Part shown: positions 47,318 to 55,947 of the stretch, in pieces
Layout of the letters: the number at the start of each line of letters is the position of its first letter
Position numbering within the stretch: the stretch's first letter is position 1
Source of the DNA: Bradyrhizobium valentinum
GTDB taxonomy: Bacteria; Pseudomonadota; Alphaproteobacteria; Rhizobiales; Xanthobacteraceae
DNA: 64,000 bases
Assembly: GCF_001440405.1 (NCBI RefSeq)
Contig: NZ_LLXX01000047.1
Coordinates: forward strand, 1 to 64,000
Direction of reading: 5' to 3'
Notes under the pieces: generated by a model
The model's database searches: none
Told to the model about the DNA's origin: nothing
What the model saw: only the letters and a program-made list of their open reading frames with translations
Translations under genes and position numbers: made by a program

Positions 47318-49738
47318 TTGGCTACGACCGGCACAATCACGAATTTCACGACCACGCCTGAAACCCGCTTTCTTGTCGGTGGCGACGTCTACAACATTGA
47401 GACGGAGGGTAAGAGCTATAGTATAACCAACCCCGACCCGGAGATCCTGCGGTTCGAGGTCCGGCAGGGCGACAATTGGGCACCGTGGGATGACTCATAC
47501 GTTGATCGCTCTGAAATTCAAAATATCTCGACGGGCGTCGCGACCAACTGGGGTGCAGTGATCCCGGCCGGTACTCCGATTGGCATTGACTATCATCTCA
47601 TGGTGGAGGCCAATGGGCCCAATGGGTCATTTGTGAACACTCAAAACAGCTCGAACGGCTGGTTTATCGTCGGTCAAATGAGCAATGACAACATTGCGGG
47701 CGGCGTAGCTACCTCACCGCCGTTCGCGGTCCAGATGGACGGCGACCATCTGCAAATTGTCGCCCGCTATGTTCTGCCCGGTGGGAATCCCAGTAATTCG
47801 TCTTCCGATCTCCACATGATGACGCTGTGGACCGATCCGAATCCGATCCAGGCCGGTGTCTACAAAGACATCAACGTCAAAGCCAATGTTTCCAACAGCG
47901 GCGGCGGGTACCTGCAGGTCGAGATCGACGGCAAGCAGGTTGTGAACTACCAGGGTCCGTTGGGTTACGGACAAGGCACCTTTTGGAATTACGGCGTCTA
48001 TCGCTCGACGGCGCCCGAGACAGCCGCCGTCAATTATCGCGACATGACGCTAGTCACCGGCTCGACGGCCGTCGGCTGGCAGGGCGTGGACGGCACGACG
48101 CCGACGCAGCCGACCACGCCCACCTCGCCGACCACGCCGGTAAACCTGGCGCCGACCGTAACGCAGGCGTCCGCTTCACCGGGGACGGGAGTCGTAGATA
48201 ACGGTGATACCATCACAATGACGCTCGGCTTCAGCGAAGCCGTGAACGTCACCGGCACGCCTACGCTGTCCCTCAATGATGGCGCGACCGCCACCTATGT
48301 GGGCGGGTCCGGGACGAGTGCGCTCACCTTCAAAACGACCGTCGCACCGACTGACAGGGACACGCCCGCGCTGGCGATCACCGGGGTCAATCTCCCGAAC
48401 GGCGCCAGCATCAAGGATACGTCCGGTCTTGCGGCGAACCTCTCGGGCGCGGTGAAGACGTTCGCGGGTCTGCAGATCGATGCGACGCCGACCTCCCCAA
48501 CCACCCCGACGCAGCCGACCACGCCCACGTCACCAACCACCCCGGTAAACCTGGCACCGACGGTGACGCAGGCATCCGCTTCACCGGGGACGGGAATCGA
48601 GCGTAACGGCGATACCATCACAATGACGCTCGGCTTCAGCGAGGCCGTGACCGTCACCGGCACGCCTACGCTGGCGCTCAACGATGGCGGTACGGCCACC
48701 TATGTCGGTGGCTCGGGCACGAGCTCGCTCAGCTTCAAAACGACCGTCGCACCGACCGACAAGGACACGTCGGCGCTCGCGATCACTGGAGTCAATCTTC
48801 CGAGCGGAGCCAGCATCAAGGATGCTTCCGGCCTTGCGGCCAACCTCTCGGGTGCGGTGAAGACATTCACCGGTCTGCAGATCGATGCGACGCCAACGGT
48901 GCCAACCACGCCAACGGCCCCAATCACACCAACGACGCCAACGGCCCCAATCGCCCCTACGTCTTCTGTAACGAAGCCAGTCCTCGCGATCGCGGATAAC
49001 ACGCTATCGGTGACTGGCAGAGGCGGTTCGGTCGACCTGGGGGTCAAGACGGCAACGACCGATCCCAACGATCGCGTGACCGTGAACATCAGGGGCCTGC
49101 CGAGGTACGAGACGATCACCACGGCCGATGGTCAGACGTTCAGGGGAAATAACATCACCTTGACGGCTGCACAGGTTAATAGCGGACTCGAGTTGCACTC
49201 GTACTACCCTCGGGGGGGTCAAGCTGCCGCTACTCTCACGCTGACCGCAAGTGCGAAGGACCCGGTCAGCGGCGCTGTGACCTCAGCCGCGCCGCAGAGC
49301 ATCACCGTAACGAATACGCGTTCTGCGGCGACGACGACTACAACGTCGACGCAGACTAACACCGTGACGAATCCTCCGTCTTCGACCTCGACGAGTGCGA
49401 GCTTGCCGGGCCAGGCCATTGTGCCACAGCAGAACGTGGACTCCGTCACCAGCACCGCCGGCGCAGGGTTCCTGGCCAACCAGGGCTTTGAGCGGCTGCG
49501 TGAGCACATGCAGTCGGCCACCAGCACTCTGGGGACCTCGCGGCCGCAGACGGTCGTGACGGATCCTCAGTCCGCGACAAGTACGAACACGGCGTCCCTG
49601 GCAAACCAGAGCTTCGCACTGCTGAATCAATATCTGGCTGGTAACACTGGCCGGGTTGATCCAGGGCAGATCGCGACGGCCGCGTCGCAACCGACCGGTT
49701 GGGCGCAGCAAGCGATCCTGGCCAGATCGCAACATTGA
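47318..49738 (+). CDS. Heparin-lyase-I-like protein with SwmB-type repeats, T1SS cargo candidate
   Basis: TTG start at 47318 with GGAG eight bases upstream gives 806 residues; the frame upstream is not family-like. Residues 1-250 form a heparin lyase I/polysaccharide lyase domain (LRFEVRQGDNWAPWDDSYVD, RSEIQNISTG, IGIDYHLMVEANGP). Two ~118-residue beta-sandwich modules follow at 48140-48493 and 48545-48898 (VNLAPTVTQASASPGTG to FAGLQID/FTGLQID), spaced by Thr/Pro linkers. The rest (49000-49738) is Thr/Ser-rich with repeated QTVVTDPQSATST-like stretches. There is no signal peptide, and type I transporter and adaptor genes follow at 49854, so it is a probable type I substrate that cleaves or binds a polysaccharide outside the cell. 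The lyase domain shares ~480 near-identical bases with the gene at 27182. Confidence 0.82.
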   Translation: MATTGTITNFTTTPETRFLVGGDVYNIETEGKSYSITNPDPEILRFEVRQGDNWAPWDDSYVDRSEIQNISTGVATNWGAVIPAGTPIGIDYHLMVEANGPNGSFVNTQNSSNGWFIVGQMSNDNIAGGVATSPPFAVQMDGDHLQIVARYVLPGGNPSNSSSDLHMMTLWTDPNPIQAGVYKDINVKANVSNSGGGYLQVEIDGKQVVNYQGPLGYGQGTFWNYGVYRSTAPETAAVNYRDMTLVTGSTAVGWQGVDGTTPTQPTTPTSPTTPVNLAPTVTQASASPGTGVVDNGDTITMTLGFSEAVNVTGTPTLSLNDGATATYVGGSGTSALTFKTTVAPTDRDTPALAITGVNLPNGASIKDTSGLAANLSGAVKTFAGLQIDATPTSPTTPTQPTTPTSPTTPVNLAPTVTQASASPGTGIERNGDTITMTLGFSEAVTVTGTPTLALNDGGTATYVGGSGTSSLSFKTTVAPTDKDTSALAITGVNLPSGASIKDASGLAANLSGAVKTFTGLQIDATPTVPTTPTAPITPTTPTAPIAPTSSVTKPVLAIADNTLSVTGRGGSVDLGVKTATTDPNDRVTVNIRGLPRYETITTADGQTFRGNNITLTAAQVNSGLELHSYYPRGGQAAATLTLTASAKDPVSGAVTSAAPQSITVTNTRSAATTTTTSTQTNTVTNPPSSTSTSASLPGQAIVPQQNVDSVTSTAGAGFLANQGFERLREHMQSATSTLGTSRPQTVVTDPQSATSTNTASLANQSFALLNQYLAGNTGRVDPGQIATAASQPTGWAQQAILARSQH
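48140..48493 (+). repeat. Internal protein repeat 1
   Basis: First of two direct repeats in the lyase gene, about 354 bases. The protein motif is VTQASASPGTG ... NGDTITMTLGFSEAV ... SGAVKTFAGLQID, resembling SwmB/Big-type extracellular domains. Confidence 0.9.
48545..48898 (+). repeat. Internal protein repeat 2
   Basis: Second copy, spaced 405 bases from the first, with the same start (VNLAPTVTQASASPGTG) and end (FTGLQIDATPT) and scattered substitutions. Confidence 0.9.
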
Positions 49739-49744
49739 TCTGCT

Positions 49745-49778
49745 GCCGCACCCGGGCGCATCAGCGCCTGGGTGCGGC
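49745..49778 (+). terminator. Strong hairpin between lyase and transporter genes
   Basis: gccgcacccgggcgc and gcgcctgggtgcggc pair into a 15-base stem with one mismatch and a four-base atca loop, starting six bases after the lyase stop. There is no T-run, so it is a possible partial terminator or mRNA-stabilising structure that could give more lyase message than transporter message. Confidence 0.75.
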
Positions 49779-49853
49779 ATCATCAAAGTTTGGGAATGCA
49801 GAGAAGGAACATCAAACGCGGCCGGTAGCCGCGGAGGGTTGAGTTAAAACATT

Positions 49854-52565
49854 ATGGCGATGCAGAATGGGAATGCCCACGCCGCAGACCATGGGCTTCG
49901 AGCCTTGGCTCTGTTCCTGCGCCTTCATGGCGTCCACGCCGAGCCCGACCAGCTCCGCGATCGCTGCGGAAGCAGCACAGTAGGTATCAGCGCCCTGCTT
50001 CGTTGCGCGCGCCAGTTTGGTGTCGAGGTCCGTTCGCGAACGACACGTTGGGCGCGGCTTGCGAGCCTCCAGCTGCCTGGAATTGCATCGCTGCATGATG
50101 GCGGGTTTCTGCTTCTCGGCAAGGTTGACGGCAACGGAGCGCTCGTGCTCCGTCCGACCGCGTCGCGTCCGGAGCTGATGACGCGCGCGGAATTCGAGGA
50201 GATCTGGGACGGCCGTTTGATCCTCACTGGATCGCAAAACGTCGCCAATCGGGTGCTTCGTGCCGTTGCCGACGCGACTGTCCGCGGACGTGAGCTGGTT
50301 GGACGTGCCGGCGAAGCCTTGATGCGCGCCCGCGATATCATGATGCGCGCCCGCGATACAATGATGGCTGCGCGCTTCGGCGAACGCAGCGATATGACGG
50401 TCCAGCCGGCCAGATCCGACTCCGAGATTGTGAGCGCCGAACCTGAGAGCGGCGACGAATCCGGACTCGTGGCCGTAGCAATTCTGTTGCGTTGCCATGG
50501 CATTGCGGCCGACCCGGGCCAGATCCGGCATCGCATGGGCGCGGCGCGGCTCGGTGTTACCGAGATCCTGCGCTGTGCCAAGGAATTCGGGCTCAAGGCG
50601 CGGGCACAGAAGACGAGCTGGAACAGGCTTGCGGTTACTCCGCTGCCGGGAATCGCCCTGCTGCGCGACGGTGGCTTCCTGATCCTGGGCAAGGTCGTCG
50701 ACGACGCGCTTCTGGTTCAGCGCCCATTGTCTCCCCAGCCCGAAGCAATGACGCAGGCCGAGCTCGAGGCGATCTGGGACGGCGACATCATCCTGATGGC
50801 GCGACGCGCGTCCCTGACCGATCTCTCCCGCCGCTTCGATATCGGCTGGTTTGTCGGCGCGGTCCACAAGTATCGCCGTCTTCTCAGCGAAGTGCTGGTC
50901 GCATCGTTCTTCCTGCAGATCTTTGCCCTCATCTCACCTCTGTTTTTCCAGGTGGTAATCGATAAGGTGCTCGTGCATCGAAGCATGAGTACGCTCGACG
51001 TTCTGATCATAGGTCTTGTGGCGCTGACGGTGTTCGAGGCCGTTCTCGAAACGCTCCGGGTCTATCTGTTCGCGCACACCACGAACCGCATCGACGTCGA
51101 GCTCGGCGCACGGCTGTTTCGTCACCTGATGGCGTTGCCGATCGCATACTTCCAGGCTCGCCGGGTCGGCGATTCGGTCGCACGCGTCCGCGAGCTGGAG
51201 AATATCCGTCAGTTTCTGACGAGCTCTGCGCTGACGCTCGTCATCGATCTGTTGTTCACCGTCGTCTTCGTGGCAGTGATGTTCTACTACTCGACGACTT
51301 TGACGCTGATCGTTATGGCGTCATTCCCGTTCTACATAGGCATTTCTATGGGCGCTGCGCCGCTGTTTCGCCGGCGCCTCGATGAGAAATTCAACCGAGG
51401 ATCCGAGAACCAGGCGTTCCTGGTCGAGAGCGTCACCGGCGTCGAGACGCTGAAGGCCATGGCGGTCGAACCGCAGATGCAGCGCCGGTGGGAGGAGCAA
51501 CTCGCCGGCTATGTGGCCGCGAGCTTCCGCGTGCTCAGCCTGAACAACACGGCGAGCCAGGCGGTCCAGATGATCAACAAATTGGTCACCGCGGCAACGC
51601 TTTACTTCGGCGCCAGGCTGGTGATCGGTGGCGATCTCACCGTCGGCGAGCTCGTCGCGTTCAACATGCTGGCGGGGCGTGTGAGCATGCCGGTGCTGCG
51701 TCTCGCCCAGATGTGGCAGGATTTCCACCAGGCCCGTCTGTCGATCGATCGCCTCGGTGACATCCTCAACACCATGCCGGAGCCGAGCTTTAGTCCGGGC
51801 CGTGCCGCACTGCCGCCGATCCGCGGGCAGGTCACGTTCGAGCATGCGAGGTTCCGCTATCGCATCGACGGTCCCGAGGTGCTGCACAACGTCTCATTCA
51901 ACGTCCAGCCCGGCCAGGTCATCGGCATCGTTGGCTCGTCCGGCTCGGGCAAGAGCACCATCACCAAGCTGATCCAGCGTCTCTACGTGCCGGAGAGCGG
52001 ACGGGTGCTGATCGACGGCGTCGATCTCGCGATGGTCGATCTGAGCTGGCTGCGGCGCCAGATCGGCGTCGTCCTGCAGGAGAACGTGCTGTTCAACCGT
52101 TCCATCCGCGAGAACATCGCCTTGGCCGATCCGACCTTGCCGATGGAGCGCGTCATCGAGGCGGCCTCGCTCGCCGGCGCCCACGACTTCATACTGGAAC
52201 TGCCCGAAGGGTACGACACCGTCGTCGGCGAACGCGGCAGCAGCCTGTCCGGCGGGCAACGCCAGCGTGTCGCGATCGCGCGCGCGCTGATTACCGATCC
52301 GCGCATCCTCATCCTCGACGAGGCCACCAGCGCGCTCGATTACGAAAGCGAGCGTGCCATCCAGCAGAACATGAAGCGAATTGCCGCCGGGCGAACCGTG
52401 TTCGTGATCGCGCATCGGCTCTCGACCGTGCGCAATGCGAACCGGATCATTACGCTCGAGCATGGCCGCATCGTCGAGGACGGCAGCCATGATGAGCTGA
52501 TCCGCACGAACGGGCGTTATGCAAACCTCCACTATCTGCAGGCCGGTATCCATGACGTCCGCTAG
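49854..52565 (+). CDS. Type I secretion ABC transporter with two C39-like domains
   Basis: HlyB/PrsD-type inner-membrane exporter of 903 residues. Residues 11-128 and 201-317 are two successive C39-like domains (ADHGLRALALFLRLHG ... GGFLLLGKVDG and ESGLVAVAILLRCHG ... GGFLILGKVVD); neither has the catalytic cysteine of true peptidases, so they should bind cargo rather than cleave it. The membrane domain (about 340-640) resembles HlyB (VVIDKVLVHRSMSTLDVLII, RVGDSVARVRELENIRQFLT). The nucleotide-binding domain has GSSGSGKST (Walker A, about 695), LSGGQRQR (about 798) and ILILDEATSALD (Walker B, about 818). A 21-base tandem repeat codes MRARDIM/MRARDTM in the linker. Overlaps the HlyD start by 14 bases. 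Confidence 0.92.
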   Translation: MAMQNGNAHAADHGLRALALFLRLHGVHAEPDQLRDRCGSSTVGISALLRCARQFGVEVRSRTTRWARLASLQLPGIASLHDGGFLLLGKVDGNGALVLRPTASRPELMTRAEFEEIWDGRLILTGSQNVANRVLRAVADATVRGRELVGRAGEALMRARDIMMRARDTMMAARFGERSDMTVQPARSDSEIVSAEPESGDESGLVAVAILLRCHGIAADPGQIRHRMGAARLGVTEILRCAKEFGLKARAQKTSWNRLAVTPLPGIALLRDGGFLILGKVVDDALLVQRPLSPQPEAMTQAELEAIWDGDIILMARRASLTDLSRRFDIGWFVGAVHKYRRLLSEVLVASFFLQIFALISPLFFQVVIDKVLVHRSMSTLDVLIIGLVALTVFEAVLETLRVYLFAHTTNRIDVELGARLFRHLMALPIAYFQARRVGDSVARVRELENIRQFLTSSALTLVIDLLFTVVFVAVMFYYSTTLTLIVMASFPFYIGISMGAAPLFRRRLDEKFNRGSENQAFLVESVTGVETLKAMAVEPQMQRRWEEQLAGYVAASFRVLSLNNTASQAVQMINKLVTAATLYFGARLVIGGDLTVGELVAFNMLAGRVSMPVLRLAQMWQDFHQARLSIDRLGDILNTMPEPSFSPGRAALPPIRGQVTFEHARFRYRIDGPEVLHNVSFNVQPGQVIGIVGSSGSGKSTITKLIQRLYVPESGRVLIDGVDLAMVDLSWLRRQIGVVLQENVLFNRSIRENIALADPTLPMERVIEAASLAGAHDFILELPEGYDTVVGERGSSLSGGQRQRVAIARALITDPRILILDEATSALDYESERAIQQNMKRIAAGRTVFVIAHRLSTVRNANRIITLEHGRIVEDGSHDELIRTNGRYANLHYLQAGIHDVR
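50322..50363 (+). repeat. 21-bp tandem repeat (2 units) in the linker
   Basis: gatgcgcgcccgcgatatcat is followed at once by gatgcgcgcccgcgatacaat, coding MRARDIM and MRARDTM in the linker between the two C39-like domains. Confidence 0.85.
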
Positions 52566-53985
52566 CCGAAATATCGTCCCGTTTCCGAAAGCCCCGATCC
52601 CGGCCCGCCGTCGCGAGCAGGAAATCGCGTTCCTGCCGGCGGCGCTCGAGATCACTGAAACGCCGCCGTCGCCGATTGGACGCGCGATCGGCGCCAGCAT
52701 CATCGCGGTCTTCTGCATCGCGCTACTGTGGGCGACATTCGGTAGCGTCGATATCGTCGCCTCCGCAACCGGAAAGATCGTGCCGGGCGGGCGCACCAAG
52801 CTGATCCAGCCGTTCGAGACGGGCGTCGTCCGCGCCATCCACGTCCGCGACGGGCAGACCGTGAAAGCCGGCGACGTTCTTATCGAACTCGATCCTACGA
52901 TGACGGAAGCGGATAACGAACGTCAGAAGAGCGATCACATTGCGGCCGAACTCGACGTGGCCCGGCTGCGCGCCGCGCTCGCAGAGGATCCGCTTGCCGC
53001 CTTTCGGCCTCCGCAGAGCGCAAGCGCCGCGGAAGTCGAGATGCACCGCCAGTTCCTGATCAGCCAGCGCGCCGAGCAGAACGCCAAGCTCGCCGAAATC
53101 GAACGCCAGCAGGGCCAGAAGGAAGCGGAACGGGCAACCACTTCGGCGAGTGCCGCGAAGCTGCAGGCGACGATACCGGTGCTGCAGGAACGCGTGGACA
53201 TCCGCAAAAATTTGGTCGACAAGGCATTGGCGTCGAAGGTCCTCTACCTCTCCGAATATCAGGAACTGGTTGGCCTTCAGCAGGATTTCCTCCTGCAGCA
53301 GAGCCGGCTACGCGAAGCCGACGCAGCTCTGGCGTTGCTGAAAGAAACCAGGGAGAGGACAGCCGCGGAATATCGGCGCCTGACCTATGACGCCCTGGCC
53401 AAAGCGGAACAGAAGGCTGCGAGCGCTGCGCAGGAGGCGATCAAGGCAGAACGGCGCACGAAACTTCAGCGTTTGACGGCGCCCGTCGATGGCGTCGTGC
53501 AACAGCTTGCCGTTCATACCGTGGGAGGCGTGGTGACGCCTGCGCAGGCGCTCGCCGTAGTGGTTCCGAGCGAGAGCCAACTGGAAATCGAGGCCATGCT
53601 TTCCAACCGCGACATCGGATTCGTGCAGCCGGGACAGAAAGCGGAGATCAAGGTCGATACGTTCAACTTCACGCGCTATGGGCTTCTACATGGCAACGTG
53701 CTCAGCGTTTCGTCTGATGCTATCACCCGCGACAGGCCACAGGGAGCTTCGAATGATCGGGCTATGGGCGCCGCGACGAGCAGCAGCGAGCCGAAAGGCC
53801 AGGAGCTGGAGTATGCCGCTCGTGTCTCGCTTGACCGCACGGCCATGCAAATAGATGAGAAGCTCGTCAAGCTTGGGCCCGGAATGGCCGTGACGGTCGA
53901 GATCAAGACAGGCTCGCGAACAATAATCAGCTATCTTCTCTCGCCGCTGGCAAGATACAAGCAGGAGTCTTTGCGGGAGCGGTAG
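52552..53985 (+). CDS. HlyD-family type I secretion adaptor
   Basis: Membrane fusion protein of 477 residues bridging the ABC transporter and an outer-membrane TolC. ATG at 52552 lies inside the transporter stop region (14-base overlap), indicating coupling. One N-terminal membrane segment (SIIAVFCIALLWATFGSVDI) is followed by the lipoyl half (GRTKLIQPFETGVVRAIHVR, DGQTVKAGDVLIELDPTM), a long coiled-coil hairpin (about 140-330), then QRLTAPVDGVVQQLAVHTVG and the beta-barrel part with FVQPGQKAEIKVDTFNFTRY. No TolC gene is in the window, so an outer-membrane partner must be encoded elsewhere. Confidence 0.92.
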   Translation: MTSASRNIVPFPKAPIPARRREQEIAFLPAALEITETPPSPIGRAIGASIIAVFCIALLWATFGSVDIVASATGKIVPGGRTKLIQPFETGVVRAIHVRDGQTVKAGDVLIELDPTMTEADNERQKSDHIAAELDVARLRAALAEDPLAAFRPPQSASAAEVEMHRQFLISQRAEQNAKLAEIERQQGQKEAERATTSASAAKLQATIPVLQERVDIRKNLVDKALASKVLYLSEYQELVGLQQDFLLQQSRLREADAALALLKETRERTAAEYRRLTYDALAKAEQKAASAAQEAIKAERRTKLQRLTAPVDGVVQQLAVHTVGGVVTPAQALAVVVPSESQLEIEAMLSNRDIGFVQPGQKAEIKVDTFNFTRYGLLHGNVLSVSSDAITRDRPQGASNDRAMGAATSSSEPKGQELEYAARVSLDRTAMQIDEKLVKLGPGMAVTVEIKTGSRTIISYLLSPLARYKQESLRER

Positions 53986-54092
53986 CACGCCGTCTTCCTT
54001 CCGGCGAGTCCGCGCGCCGCCCCGGCGAGCGGCGCTCCGGGCGCCTTATCGACGCCCGTTAGCGATTTTCATCGAAGCGCCGGCGCGACGCA

Positions 54093-54157
54093 ATAATCCC
54101 AGGCTCAGATCGGCAGGAGCACGATTTCCGAATACAGCCTGTCGAGGTCGCCGGCCG
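54093..54157 (-). repeat. 65-bp inverted repeat, right copy
   Basis: Reverse complement of 472-536 with about one difference. Its right edge coincides with the start of the duplicated type I transporter fragment, so it lies at a rearrangement breakpoint. Confidence 0.7.
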
Positions 54158-54480
54158 GACCGTGTTCGTCATCGCTCATCGGCTCTCGATCGTGCGCAAC
54201 GCGAACCGGATCATTACGCTCGAGCATGGCCGCATCGTCGAGGACGGCAGCCATGACGAGCTGATCCGCTCGAACGGACGTTACGCAAACCTCTACTATT
54301 TGCAGGCCCGGATCCATGACGTCCGCTCGCCGCAACATCGTCCCGTTTCCGCGACTCCCGGCTCGCCGCCGCGAGCACGAAGTCGCGTTCCTGCCGGAAT
54401 CGCCAGTTCCTGATCAGCCAGTGCGCCGAGCAGAACGCCAAGCTTTCCGAGATCGAGCGCCAGCAAGGCCAGAAGGAGGC
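54150..54480 (+). pseudogene. Remnant of a second type I transporter/adaptor pair
   Basis: [40 protein letters not shown] and [15 protein letters not shown] match the last ~60 residues of the ABC transporter at 49854 almost perfectly. They are followed by a HlyD start ([20 protein letters not shown]), then a jump straight to QCAEQNAKLSEIERQQGQKE from the middle of HlyD. Thus a second abc-hlyD pair once followed the first and was mostly deleted. Confidence 0.92.
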
Positions 54481-54873
54481 GCTCGCCAATTCAGTAACAT
54501 GCGGGTCGCGGGGTGAATTGACGATAAATGGGTACTGAGGAGTAACTACAATGGTCGGTTGAGCCGCGGCCGTGCCGGATTAAACTGTCGGCGAGCAATT
54601 TCGATGATCGAAATGACGAAGAGGTACTGAGCTGTCCGGCGTCAATGAGGACTGAGGATTGGGTTTTTGCGGATCGCCTGTCTGGACCGTTGTCCGGACG
54701 GTGCCGATCGTCGGGATCGGCAGCAAAGCGGGCAATTCGCTTTCCCTTCGACGGCATGAAACAATCGGTCCGTCTGCATCGGGAACGCGCGCAACTATGA
54801 AGCTCGCACCTTACCATGAAACGCGCGACGGTGCTGGACGCGCCTGCATGACGGATGGTCAGTTGACGGTCCA
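54481..54873. other. Gap without recognisable gene
   Basis: After the remnant transporter, frames are short. The leftward reading (FYRQFTPRPAC-like) is vaguely reminiscent of IS DNA but not enough to assign. It could contain the promoter of the next methyltransferase. Confidence 0.4.
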
Positions 54874-55539
54874 ATGAAAGAATTACGCAAATTGATCAGC
54901 AAGTTCACTCCCGAGCGCATCTTGCGCAAGTCGTCCCTGCTCATCATGGAAAATTTTCAGGGGGTTGATATCTCCAGGATCGTGTATCCGGAAGAAGTCG
55001 GGTTAGACTCCAGATATGTAGGGGAGTCTACTCCATCGTGGAACAAATATGTTGTTCGACTCCTGAAAGATCTCCACATCAACAATCAAGACGCTATTCT
55101 GGATATTGGCTGCGGAAAAGGCAGCGCCATGTTGGCCATGCTCAAATTCCCTTTTGCCAGGGTGGATGGCATCGAACTTTCCGAGGAGATCAGTGAGATT
55201 GCCATTCGGAACCTTACAAGACTCAAAAAGCAACGCTGGCAGATATTCAACGGCGACGCGATCACCTTCAAGGATTACAACGCCTATAGCATGCTCTATT
55301 TCTACAATCCGTTTCCGGGTGAAATCATGAGGCAGGTAGTTGCCAATATCCATTCATCCATCTCAGGCAGGGAACAAGAGATGTTGATCATCTACAACCT
55401 TCCGGTCTGCCATGAGCTTATCGTCAAGGATGGCGTGTTCTGCAAACAAAGGGAATATCCGAACGGATATGGAGACAAAATCTTCGTTTATTCGAACAAA
55501 AATCTGCAGCATTCCAGGTTGCATCGTTCCCTTTCTTAG
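54874..55539 (+). CDS. SAM-dependent methyltransferase, low-GC
   Basis: A class I methyltransferase of 221 residues. Motif I is DAILDIGCGKGSAMLAMLKF, then RVDGIELSEEISEIAIRNLT and AYSMLYFYNPFPGEIMRQVV in place of the usual motif IV. The base composition is clearly lower in GC than the surrounding genes, suggesting recent acquisition from another lineage. It stands between type I debris and the carbamoyltransferase fragment. The substrate is unknown. Confidence 0.82.
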   Translation: MKELRKLISKFTPERILRKSSLLIMENFQGVDISRIVYPEEVGLDSRYVGESTPSWNKYVVRLLKDLHINNQDAILDIGCGKGSAMLAMLKFPFARVDGIELSEEISEIAIRNLTRLKKQRWQIFNGDAITFKDYNAYSMLYFYNPFPGEIMRQVVANIHSSISGREQEMLIIYNLPVCHELIVKDGVFCKQREYPNGYGDKIFVYSNKNLQHSRLHRSLS

Positions 55540-55947
55540 TATTTTTCACTTAGTAGCGGAAAATTAGAGCCCCGCTGATAGCGCAACTCAATAGACGGCC
55601 GAACTCGAAAAGAACAAGCAGCAACATATTCAAGCGCGAGATTCACGCAGCAAGGTTGTCGCCATCGTCGACCACACGGACTGTTCCGCCGTCAGGCGGT
55701 CCCCTTCTGCGACCTGCTCATTCGAGCTACCGATTCCGGGTAGACCACCCCACACTACTTTCCATGGACAGTCGTCTTCCGGAAATGTGCAATTGCGGTA
55801 GCTGTACCAACGGAGTCACGCTGGCCTCGCTTCGTTTCTGCCTTCAGTACTGCGTATTGAAGCATTTTCGGCCGGGATCGGACAAGCGAGCTGGGGACTC
55901 CATTGCCGCCGCCACGCGCCTCAGCTGTCTAAGGGAGATTGTTGAAC
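55540..55947. other. Gap upstream of carbamoyltransferase fragment
   Basis: About 400 bases without a recognised gene. An open plus-strand frame from 55656 shows no motif and overlaps the start of the carbamoyltransferase in another frame. Confidence 0.4.
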
